A DNA stretch of 64,000 nt, from contig NZ_CAMPOV010000001.1 in assembly GCF_946892675.1 (NCBI RefSeq), positions 656,033 to 720,032 on the forward strand, in the 5' to 3' direction. Positions 23,626 through 31,505 of this stretch are shown here, one piece after another (within the stretch, counting starts at the first letter, position 1; each line of letters begins with the position of its first letter). The stretch is from Arthrobacter sp. Marseille-P9274 (GTDB lineage: Bacteria; Actinomycetota; Actinomycetes; Actinomycetales; Micrococcaceae). Below the pieces are notes generated by a model that was given only the letters and a program-made list of their open reading frames with translations, was not told the DNA's origin and made no database searches. A program made the position numbers and the translations under genes.

Positions 23626-25038
23626 CTAGTCGAGGCCGGCCCAGTCGGGAACGGCCGAGGCGGGACGGGCGGCCTCGTACCAGGCGGCGGCGTGGAGGAT
23701 GAAGTCGTCCGCCCCGACGTGGCCGGCCAGCTGCAGGCCGATCGGACGCCCGTCGCTGGTGAAGCCGCAGTTGACGGTCGCCGCGGGCTGGCCGGACATG
23801 TTGTACGGGACGGTGAAGCCGATGTGGGCCATGGTGCGGTCCGGATCGTCCACCGGCATTGCCTGCTCCGCGGGGAAGGCGGCCATCGGCGCCACAGGTG
23901 AGAGAACGACGTCGTAATTTGCCGTTGCGGCAATGGTCGCCTGCTGCATCCGGTCAATGCTGCCGAAATTGCGGATGGTCTCGGCGCCGTCGAACTCCGC
24001 GCCGCGGGAGCACCAGCGCACGATGTACGGCAGGACTTTGTCCTGCTCGGAAGGGCTCAGCTCCCGGTAGTCGGCCCAGGACCGGGTGCGCCAGAAGTTG
24101 TCGAGGCCGTCGAGCATGTCCTGGTTGATGAAGGGGCCGATCCGCTCCACCGTGGCGCCGGTCGCGGCAAACAGCTCGGCGGCGGCCTCGACGGCGGCGA
24201 GGACTTCCGGATCGGGGCAGGCCCCGGCGCCGGCGTCGGTCTGCAGCGCGATCCTGAGCGTGGACACGTCCAACTCGTCGGCAATGTCCCAGTTCATCGC
24301 GGGATAGGGCCGGGCGGTGTAGTCCCGGATGTCCGGCTGCGCCAGGATGGCCATGAACAGCGCCGCGTCCCCGACCGTCCGCGCCATCGGTCCGGCGGCC
24401 CGGCCGATATATGGAACATCGAGCGGAATCAGTCCGGCGCTGGGCTTGAGAGTCGCCAGTCCCTGCCAGGTCCCGGGCAGCCGGATGGAGCCGCCAATGT
24501 CCGTGCCGACGTGCAGCGGGCCGTAGCCAGCGGCGGCGGCAGAACCGGCGCCTGAGCTCGAGCCGCCGGTGGTCCAGGCCGGATTCCACGCACTGCGGGT
24601 GATGCCGTGCAGGCTGGAGACGCCGGAGGAAAGCATGCCCCAGTCAGGCATCACCGTCGATCCCACGATCACCCCGCCGGCCTCGAGGATCCGGTCCGTG
24701 ATGGGCGCGTTGGCCTGCGGCACCTTCGGGCTGGAGAGCGCGGTCCCGGACGGCATCGGCACGCCGGCCCGGGCGATGTTCTCCTTGACGGTCATCGGCA
24801 CGCCGTCCAGCGGGCCGCGGGCGGCGCCCTCCATCCAGCGCCGCTCGCTCGCCTTGGCGTCCGCACGCACGGCCTCCGGTTCAAACTGGTACAGCGCATT
24901 CAGCACCGGCTCCCGCGCCTCGACCCGCTCGATGACGGCTTCGGCCGCCTCCACCGGCGAAAGCTCCTTCGCTGCGTAGGCCTCGCCGAGTTCCCGGGCG
25001 GTGAGGTTGTGCAGTGCGGAACGGGGCTGCTGGGACAT
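23626..25038 (-). CDS. Amidase (amidase-signature family)
   Basis: 470 residues from ATG 25038 (MSQQPRS), preceded by GGAAGG. The Ser-cisSer-Lys triad is complete: Lys85 in MTVKENIARAG, the GGSSSGAGSAAAAGYGPL glycine/serine loop (about 158-175), and nucleophile Ser184 in TDIGGSIRLPG. It would hydrolyse an amide to acid and ammonia. It follows the dipeptide-type transporter by 94 bp on the same strand and is probably in that operon, so its substrate may be the imported compound. It could also be a GatA-like or carbamate amidase. No gatB or gatC is present. Confidence 0.88.
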   Translation of the reverse strand: MSQQPRSALHNLTARELGEAYAAKELSPVEAAEAVIERVEAREPVLNALYQFEPEAVRADAKASERRWMEGAARGPLDGVPMTVKENIARAGVPMPSGTALSSPKVPQANAPITDRILEAGGVIVGSTVMPDWGMLSSGVSSLHGITRSAWNPAWTTGGSSSGAGSAAAAGYGPLHVGTDIGGSIRLPGTWQGLATLKPSAGLIPLDVPYIGRAAGPMARTVGDAALFMAILAQPDIRDYTARPYPAMNWDIADELDVSTLRIALQTDAGAGACPDPEVLAAVEAAAELFAATGATVERIGPFINQDMLDGLDNFWRTRSWADYRELSPSEQDKVLPYIVRWCSRGAEFDGAETIRNFGSIDRMQQATIAATANYDVVLSPVAPMAAFPAEQAMPVDDPDRTMAHIGFTVPYNMSGQPAATVNCGFTSDGRPIGLQLAGHVGADDFILHAAAWYEAARPASAVPDWAGLD

Positions 25039-25132
25039 AATGCGGGCCTTCCGATGAAGCGGGAATGGATCAAGATTGCTGGACGCCGACGGCAGGTTCA
25101 AGGGGCCGGCACAGCCCGCCTGCGCCCGGCCG

Positions 25133-27151
25133 TCAGCCGGACATGGCTGCCTCCCGGGCGGCCAGCTCGGCGCGCAGCGACATGGACGAATTGACCAGCG
25201 TCCGTGTGTACTCGTGCCCCGGCGCCTCGTAAATCTGCTCGGTGCTGCCGCTCTCCACGATCTGGCCGCGGTTCATCACCACCACGTTGTCGCAGATGTA
25301 CCGCACTACGCCGAGGTCGTGCGAGACGAAGACCAGGGTCAGCTGGTACTCGTCCACCAGGTCCGAGAGCAGGTTCAGGACCTGCGCGCGGACCGAGACA
25401 TCCAGCGCGCTGACCGGCTCGTCCGCCACCAGCACCCGCGGCTGGCAGATCAGCGCGCGGGCGATCGAAATGCGCTGGCGCTGGCCGCCGGAGAACTGGT
25501 GCGGGAAGCGATCGGCGGAATCAGCGGGAAGCCCGACGGCGCCGAGCATCTCCGCGACGAGCCTCCGCTGCCGCGCGCTGTCCACTTTCTGGCCGGGAGC
25601 CAGCAGCGGCTCGGAGACGATGTCCTGCACCTTCATGCGCGGATTGAGCGAGCCCATCGGGTCCTGGAAGACAATCTGCAGCTGCCGGCGCAGCTCGGCC
25701 AGCTCGCTCTCTTTGGCCCCGGCCACCTCGTTGCCGGCCACCCGCACGCTGCCCGAGGTCGGCTGGTCCAGCCCGGCGAGGATCCGCAGCAGCGTGGACT
25801 TGCCCGACCCGGACTCGCCCACCACACCGAAGCGCTGGCCGGTGGCGACGTCGAACGAGATCCCGCGCAGCGCCTGCACCTCGCTCCGCTTGCCGAACAG
25901 CGAGGTCCGCTGCCGCTGGTAGGTCCGGACCAGGTCCCGCACGCGGATCACCGGCGTGCCGGCGTCGCGCATGTGTTCCGAGCCCACGACGACGGCGCCC
26001 GCCGGCTCCGCGGGGGCGGTCGCCTTCTCCGGGGCCGACGCGGCTGCGCGGGAAGCAGACGGCTCCGCGGCGGGGCTCAGGGCGGCCGCGTCGGCAGGAG
26101 GCTCGACGACCGGGCCATCGGCGGCGGGGCTCAGGGCGGCGGCGGTTTCGGCCGCATCCGCCGCTGCGGGACCGAACCCGGCGGTGCCGTCGTCCGGCGT
26201 GGCCGCCTCGCCGGCCAGGTGCAGGGCGGCGGCGGGCACTTCTTCGATGACGTGGTCCGGGGCGGGCGGGGTGTAGCCGCCTGCCGAGGCCACGGTGTAG
26301 AGCCGGCCGGCCTCGTCCGTGGCGTCCAGGTCCGAGGCTGCCAGCAGTCCTCGGGTGTAGGCGTGCTGCGGCCGGGCGAAGACCTCCTCGGTGGACCCCT
26401 CCTCCACAACCTCGCCGTGGTGCATCACGAGCACGCGGTCGCAGATGCTGGCCACGACCGACAGGTCGTGGGTGATGAACAGCAGGCCGGTGCCGCGCCG
26501 CTGCACGGACTCGAGGATCAGGTCCAGCACCTGCCGCTGCACGGTGACGTCCAGCGCGGTGGTTGGCTCGTCGCAGAGCAGCAGCGCGGGGTCGTTGGCG
26601 AGGGCCATCGCCAGCATAACGCGCTGCCGCTGCCCGCCGGAGAGCTGGTGCGGATACGCCTTCGCTGCCTCCGCCGGGTCCGGTAGCTTCACGTCCGCCA
26701 GCAACTCGACGGCTCGTGCCGCCACCGCGGCACCGGAGGGAACGGTCTTGTGCTTGAGCATGATCTCGGCGACCTGCGGGCCGACCTTCATCAGCGGGTT
26801 CAGCGCGGTCAGCGGTTCCTGGAAGACCATGGCCATGTCGTTCCCGCGGATCCGGCGCAGCCGCTTGTCCGGCGCGCCGACCAGGTCCTGGTCGTGACCG
26901 GCGAGCCGGATGGAACCAGTCGCGGAGACGCCCTCGGGCAGCAGCCCCATGAGCGCCGTCGTCGTCATGGACTTGCCGGAGCCGGACTCGCCGATCAGGC
27001 CGATCCGCTCGCCCTTCGCCATGCTGAGGTTGAAGCCGGAGACCAGCGGGCGGTCCGGGGTGGAGACGGTGAGGGACTCAACGCGCAGCAGCGGCTCGGC
27101 GGAGTCGTGCCCGGAGTTGTACCCGCGGACGTCATCGCTTGCGCGTTCCAT
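25133..27151 (-). CDS. Fused dipeptide/oligopeptide ABC transporter ATP-binding protein (two NBDs)
   Basis: 672 residues from ATG 27151. There are two complete nucleotide-binding domains, fused as DppD-DppF. The first has GESGSGKSMTTTALMG and LSGGQRQRVMLAMALANDP; the second has VGESGSGKSTLLRILAG and FSGGQRQRISIARALICQP. Each has its Walker B (ALLLCDEPTTALD, VLVADEPVSALD). They are joined by a linker of about 100 residues rich in Ala, Pro and Glu (for example SPAADGPVVEPPADAAALSP). It starts 2 bp after the permease stop and energises the two permeases and binding protein encoded next. Confidence 0.93.
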   Translation of the reverse strand: MERASDDVRGYNSGHDSAEPLLRVESLTVSTPDRPLVSGFNLSMAKGERIGLIGESGSGKSMTTTALMGLLPEGVSATGSIRLAGHDQDLVGAPDKRLRRIRGNDMAMVFQEPLTALNPLMKVGPQVAEIMLKHKTVPSGAAVAARAVELLADVKLPDPAEAAKAYPHQLSGGQRQRVMLAMALANDPALLLCDEPTTALDVTVQRQVLDLILESVQRRGTGLLFITHDLSVVASICDRVLVMHHGEVVEEGSTEEVFARPQHAYTRGLLAASDLDATDEAGRLYTVASAGGYTPPAPDHVIEEVPAAALHLAGEAATPDDGTAGFGPAAADAAETAAALSPAADGPVVEPPADAAALSPAAEPSASRAAASAPEKATAPAEPAGAVVVGSEHMRDAGTPVIRVRDLVRTYQRQRTSLFGKRSEVQALRGISFDVATGQRFGVVGESGSGKSTLLRILAGLDQPTSGSVRVAGNEVAGAKESELAELRRQLQIVFQDPMGSLNPRMKVQDIVSEPLLAPGQKVDSARQRRLVAEMLGAVGLPADSADRFPHQFSGGQRQRISIARALICQPRVLVADEPVSALDVSVRAQVLNLLSDLVDEYQLTLVFVSHDLGVVRYICDNVVVMNRGQIVESGSTEQIYEAPGHEYTRTLVNSSMSLRAELAAREAAMSG

Positions 27152-27153
27152 GC

Positions 27154-28008
27154 TCAGCGGCCTCCGTTCAGCTTCGGATCGAACTTGTCCCGCAGGCCGT
27201 CGCCCAGCAGGTTGAACCCGAGCACCGCCACGGCGATGGCCAGGCCGGGCCAGACGGCGAGCATCGGGTAGGTGCCGAGGAACTGCTGCGATTCCTGCAG
27301 CATCCGGCCCCAAGACGGCACCGGCGGCGGCGTGCCCAGGCCCAGGAAGGACAGCGCGGCCTCGGCCAGCACCGCGATCGCGAAGGAGACCGAGCACTGC
27401 ACCACGACCATGCCGGCGATGTTCGGCAGCACGTGCCGCCGCGCGATCCGGAACTGGCCTTGGCTGGAGGCCTTCGCCGCGAGCACGTACTCGGTGCTCA
27501 TCACCTGCAGCGTCCCGCTCCGCGCGACCCGTGCGAAACCGGGGATGGAGCCGATCCCGATGGCGAGCATCGCCGTCGTCGTACTGGCCCCAAAGACCGC
27601 GCCGAACATGATGGCGACGAGCAGCGCGGGGAAGGCGAGGAGGATGTCCGCGGCGCGCATCGACACCTCCTCCACAGCCCCGCCGCGCATCCCGGCCAGG
27701 ATCCCCAGCGGCGTGCCGATGAGCAGGGCGATGCCGACGGCGACCAGCCCCACCAGCAGGGTGATCCGGGCGCCGTACAGAATCCCGGAGAAGACGTCGC
27801 GGCCGTAGCGGTCCGTGCCCATCAGGTGCGCGGCGCTCGAGCCCTGCAGCCGGTCCGCCGGGGCGGCCTGCACCGGGTCGTACGGCGTCCAGACGAAGGA
27901 GATGAGCGCGGCGAGCACCACCAGCAGCACCAGCGCGGCCCCGATCAGCAGGGTCGGTGCCGGCCGGCGGCGGGTGGAACGGACGACGGCGGCGGGCTGG
28001 GTAGTCAT
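27154..28008 (-). CDS. ABC transporter permease, DppC-like
   Basis: 284 residues with an N-terminal transmembrane helix (TLLIGAALVLLVVLAALISFVW) and five more. The OppC_N segment PYDPVQAAPADRLQGSSAAHLMGTDRYGRDVFSGI is present, and the coupling-helix EAA loop is in EAALSFLGLGTPPPVPSWG. It would form half of the membrane channel for a dipeptide, oligopeptide or nickel-type substrate. Its ATG overlaps the DppB stop by 4 bp (ATGA), so the two are coupled. Confidence 0.93.
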   Translation of the reverse strand: MTTQPAAVVRSTRRRPAPTLLIGAALVLLVVLAALISFVWTPYDPVQAAPADRLQGSSAAHLMGTDRYGRDVFSGILYGARITLLVGLVAVGIALLIGTPLGILAGMRGGAVEEVSMRAADILLAFPALLVAIMFGAVFGASTTTAMLAIGIGSIPGFARVARSGTLQVMSTEYVLAAKASSQGQFRIARRHVLPNIAGMVVVQCSVSFAIAVLAEAALSFLGLGTPPPVPSWGRMLQESQQFLGTYPMLAVWPGLAIAVAVLGFNLLGDGLRDKFDPKLNGGR

Positions 28009-28952
28009 GACGCCTTCCGGATGCGGGGGTCGAGGACCGTGTAGAGCACGTCGACCACCAGGTTGATGATGAGCGTGATGGCCACCAGCACCATCACCAC
28101 GGACTGCACGGTCAGCAGGTCCCGGTTGCCCACGGCGTCCAGCAACATCGAGCCGAGGCCCGGGATGACGAAGACCCGCTCGATCACCACCGCGCCGATG
28201 ATCAGCGCGGCCAGCTGCACGCTGGTGACGGTGAGCACCGGGATGGACGCGTTGCGCAGCCCGTGCTTGAACAGCGCCTCCATCTTGCCCAGGCCCTTCG
28301 CCCGCGCGGTCCGCAGGTAGTCCTCGCTCATCACCTCCATCACGGCGGAGCGGACATAGCGGGTGAGGATGGCGCCCTGCACCGAGGCGAGCGCCAGCAC
28401 CGGCAGCGCCACGCGGGAGGCGAAGTCGCCGAAGTCCTGCCCCGGCGGGGTCCAGCCGTTCGCCGGGAACCAGCCCAGCCCCACCGCGAAGACCACCACC
28501 AGCAGAATGCCGGCCAGGAAGTTCGGCACGGCCACGCCCAGCTGGCTCAGGCCGCTGACCAGGATGCCGCCCGGGCTGCGGTGCTTGACCGCCGCGAGCG
28601 TGCCAAACGGGATCGCGATCAGCAGCGCCACGATCATCGCCAGCACCACCAGGATCAGGCTGACCTGCACCCGGTCCAGCACCAGCGGACTGATGTCCTG
28701 CCGGGTCACGTAGGACGTGCCGAAGTCGCCGAACGGCAGCCCGAGCGCCCAGTCGAAGTACTGCACGATCAGCGGCCGGTCGGTCCCGAACTCCGCCCGG
28801 GTCCGGGCGAGCAGCTCCGGCGTCGCGTTCACGCCGAGCGCGATCTGCGCCGGATCACCCGGGATGGCCCGCATAAACAGGAACACCAGCACGGTCGCGG
28901 CCACGTAGGTGACCGCGAACCGCGCAAGGTTGATCAGCAGCCGGATCGCCAC
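28005..28952 (-). CDS. ABC transporter permease, DppB-like
   Basis: 315 residues. Hallmarks are the N-terminal helix followed by VFLFMRAIPGDPAQIALG and QYFDWALGLPFGDFGTSY. The C-terminal channel part reads YVRSAVMEVMSEDYLRTARAKGLG (EAA loop), with the closing VDVLYTVLDPRIR. It pairs with DppC as the substrate pathway. It begins 7 bp after the binding-protein stop, so all four transport genes form one operon read leftward from the GntR-controlled region. Confidence 0.93.
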   Translation of the reverse strand: MAIRLLINLARFAVTYVAATVLVFLFMRAIPGDPAQIALGVNATPELLARTRAEFGTDRPLIVQYFDWALGLPFGDFGTSYVTRQDISPLVLDRVQVSLILVVLAMIVALLIAIPFGTLAAVKHRSPGGILVSGLSQLGVAVPNFLAGILLVVVFAVGLGWFPANGWTPPGQDFGDFASRVALPVLALASVQGAILTRYVRSAVMEVMSEDYLRTARAKGLGKMEALFKHGLRNASIPVLTVTSVQLAALIIGAVVIERVFVIPGLGSMLLDAVGNRDLLTVQSVVMVLVAITLIINLVVDVLYTVLDPRIRKAS

Positions 28953-28959
28953 GGAGGGC

Positions 28960-30474
28960 TTACTTCCAGCCGATGTTGGTCAGGTCCAGCGCTTCCGTGA
29001 CGGAGTTGGCCGGAATGCCGGTCACGTTGGCGTCCGCCACCACGATGTTCGGGAAGATGAACAGCACGTCCGCCGCGGCGTCGTCGACGATGGTGCGGAC
29101 CACGTCCTTCATGCCCTCGACGTAGCCCTCCTCGTCGGCTGCGTCGGCCTTCGCCGCGGGGTCCTTGATCTTCGAGTTGTCGTAGCCGAGGTAGTAGTCC
29201 GGGTTGTTGAACATCGTCAGCACATCCCGGCTCTCCACCGCCAGCACCACGGACATCTGGTAGTCGTGCTTGGTGAAGACCTGGTCCAGCCAGACGGCGG
29301 GGAATTCGGCGGACTCGATCTTCGCGTTGATGCCCACCTCTGCCAGCTGCGAGACCACGATCTCGGACACCGCCGTCGCGTACGGCCGGGTCGGCACCGT
29401 GAACGTGATGTCCAGGTTCTCCGCGCCGGCTTCCTTCAGCAGTTCCTTGGCCTTCGCCGGATCGTGCGGGTAGACGTTGTTGAGGTCCTCGAAGTACGGA
29501 TCCGTCGGCGGCACCGGCCCGCCCACGACCGTGCCGTAGCCGTTCCACGCGGTATCGACGACGGCCTGCCGGTCGATCGCGTGCATCACCGCCTGGCGCA
29601 CCCGCACGTCGTCGAACGGGGCCTCCTTGTTGTTCATCGACAGCACGATCTCGCCGTTGGAGGTGCCCTCGAGCACCTGGTACTTGTCGTTGCTTTCGAA
29701 CGAAGAGAGCAGCTCCGGGGCCTGCATGTTGTAGACCACGTCGACGTCGCCCGACTGCAGCGCGTTGGTGGTGGCCACCGCGTCCGCGAAGTAGCGCAGC
29801 GTCGCGGTCTCGACGCCCGGCTTCTCGCCCCAGTAGTCGTCGCGGGCAGCCAGCTCGATGGACTGCCCGCGGTTCCACGCCTCGATCGCGTACGGGCCGG
29901 TGCCGATCGCCGTGTTGGCCAGGTCGTCGACGCCGCTCGGGTCGAACATCGCGCCGACCAGCGTGCCCATGTCGAAGAGCCACGCGTTGCTCGGCTGCTT
30001 CAGCACCACCTCGACCTCGGTATCGCTGAGCACGGTCACGGCGTCCACCACGTCCATCTTCGACTTCAGGCTGGACACCCACTCATCGGACTGCACGCGC
30101 TCGATGCTGAACTTCACGTCCTCGGCCGTGAACGGCTCGCCGTTGGAGAACTTCGCCCCCTCGCGCAGCTTGAAGGTGTAGGTCTTCCGGTCCTCGCTGA
30201 GCTCCCACGATTCGGCGAGAAGCGGCTGGATCTTGCCCTCCTGGTCGATCTCCACCAGGCCCTCGTACACATTGGACATCAGCGCCTGCGGAATCGCCGC
30301 GCCGGCAGTCGTCGTGAAGTCCAGGTTCACCGGCTCCCCCGTCAGCGCCACCGTGACCGAGTCCTGCTGCGCCTCCTGCGACGCGGTGGAACCCGCGCCG
30401 GCATTGCACGCTGTCAGGGACAGGGCGCCGGCCAGCACCGCCGCGGCCAGACCGAACTTCTTATTCGAACGCAT
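28960..30474 (-). CDS. ABC transporter substrate-binding lipoprotein (family 5, DppA/OppA type)
   Basis: 504 residues from ATG 30474, preceded by GGAGGG. It starts with MRSNKKFGLAAAVLAGALSLTAC, a lipoprotein signal with lipobox LTAC (Cys near 23). The SBP_bac_5 fold is shown by YEGLVEIDQEGKIQPLLAESWELSEDRKTYTF, REGAKFSNGEPFTAEDVKFSIER and FDDVRVRQAVMHAIDRQAVV. Family 5 proteins bind peptides, opines, nickel or sugars. The companion amidase suggests an amide or peptide-like ligand. It is the first gene of the operon and lies 126 bp from the divergent GntR gene with an operator between them. Confidence 0.92.
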   Translation of the reverse strand: MRSNKKFGLAAAVLAGALSLTACNAGAGSTASQEAQQDSVTVALTGEPVNLDFTTTAGAAIPQALMSNVYEGLVEIDQEGKIQPLLAESWELSEDRKTYTFKLREGAKFSNGEPFTAEDVKFSIERVQSDEWVSSLKSKMDVVDAVTVLSDTEVEVVLKQPSNAWLFDMGTLVGAMFDPSGVDDLANTAIGTGPYAIEAWNRGQSIELAARDDYWGEKPGVETATLRYFADAVATTNALQSGDVDVVYNMQAPELLSSFESNDKYQVLEGTSNGEIVLSMNNKEAPFDDVRVRQAVMHAIDRQAVVDTAWNGYGTVVGGPVPPTDPYFEDLNNVYPHDPAKAKELLKEAGAENLDITFTVPTRPYATAVSEIVVSQLAEVGINAKIESAEFPAVWLDQVFTKHDYQMSVVLAVESRDVLTMFNNPDYYLGYDNSKIKDPAAKADAADEEGYVEGMKDVVRTIVDDAAADVLFIFPNIVVADANVTGIPANSVTEALDLTNIGWK

Positions 30475-30553
30475 GGGCCCTCCATCGAACCGGCTCAAAT
30501 CCATCAGTGTGATCCATCCAACACTATGGCAGGATGATGTTGCTATCTAGTTA

Positions 30554-30569
30554 CATGGTCTGACCAGTT
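30554..30569. promoter_or_regulatory. GntR/FCD operator with core TGGTCTGACCA
   Basis: The core (30556-30566) lies in the 126-bp divergent region between the transporter operon and the GntR gene, about 35 bp before the GntR GTG. The same 11-bp core occurs at 16665-16675. The position suits autoregulation and control of the transporter. Confidence 0.8.
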
Positions 30570-30600
30570 GAGTTAAAATAACGACGACGGAAGGCAGGTT

Positions 30601-31362
30601 GTGGGCGACATCACCTTTTCTCCGGCCGTACCCACGCTCACCTACCAGCGCGTGGTCGAACAGATCGAGCAGGCCATCCTGTCCGGCAGCATCAAACCCG
30701 GCCAGCATCTGCCCAGCGAACGCGACCTCATGGTCCAGTTCTCCGTCAGCCGTCCCACCATCCGCGAAGCCCTGCGCGTCCTGCAGAGCCAGGGCCTGAT
30801 CGCCTCGAAACCCGGCGGCCGCGGCGGCCCGCAGGTGCAGGCCCTTTCCCCCGACAGTCTCGGCCGCTCCTTCACCAACCTCGCACGGATCGCATCGCTC
30901 TCGCTCTCCGAGCTCGTCCAGTTCCGGATCGTGCTCGAAAGTTCCGCCTGCCAGCTCGCCGCCGCCCTGCGCACGGAAGAACAGCTCGAAAAGATGCGCG
31001 ACGCCGTCGTACGCATGGAAGCCGAAGTGGCGCACGGTTCAGACAGCTTCAACCGAGCGGACCTGGACTTCCACGCCGCCGTCTGGGATGCCAGCCACAA
31101 CGCCCTGCTGCGCATCTGCGGCGAGGCCGTCGCCGGCTCCATCCTCAAACTCATGAACGACCGGATGGACCGGTCCGCCGACAGCACCACCGCCATGCAG
31201 GAATCCGTCGAACGCGACCGCGCCATCCTGCACGCCATCGAAACGGGCAACCCGGCCGCCGCCGGCAGCACGGCCCGCAATGCCATCGCCGCCTACTTCG
31301 CCGACTACCTCGACGCCGACGGCGCCGTCGGCCTGCAGGCGCTCACCGGCGAGGGCAGCTAG
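30601..31362 (+). CDS. GntR family transcriptional regulator, FadR/FCD subfamily
   Basis: 253 residues from GTG 30601 with AAGGCAGG upstream. The N-terminal winged helix is canonical: VVEQIEQAILSGSIKPGQHLPSERDLMVQFSVSRPTIREALRVLQSQGLI. The C-terminal FCD ligand domain is helical; His/Asp metal or ligand residues include the DLDFHAAVWDASHNALL stretch. FCD regulators are usually repressors relieved by an organic acid. Two copies of a matching TGGTCTGACCA operator, here and at 16665, suggest it governs the peptide-type transporter/amidase operon, itself, and the ALDH/SDR operon. Confidence 0.93.
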   Translation: MGDITFSPAVPTLTYQRVVEQIEQAILSGSIKPGQHLPSERDLMVQFSVSRPTIREALRVLQSQGLIASKPGGRGGPQVQALSPDSLGRSFTNLARIASLSLSELVQFRIVLESSACQLAAALRTEEQLEKMRDAVVRMEAEVAHGSDSFNRADLDFHAAVWDASHNALLRICGEAVAGSILKLMNDRMDRSADSTTAMQESVERDRAILHAIETGNPAAAGSTARNAIAAYFADYLDADGAVGLQALTGEGS

Positions 31363-31505
31363 TACCCGGGCGGTTCGGTCCCCGATACGAAATTGTCATC
31401 TGCCGCTCATGACGCGGCTATTTGTTGGTAGTACGCTCCACCCATGAGAATCGACGCCGCCCGGAGAGCGCCCGGTAAGCCGCCGGGGCCCGCGGGGAGC
31501 AGCCG

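Noticed and set aside
27152-27397. Upstream extension of the fused ATPase frame
   Set aside because: It overlaps the DppC permease; the ATPase sequence begins at ATG 27151, 2 bp after the permease stop.
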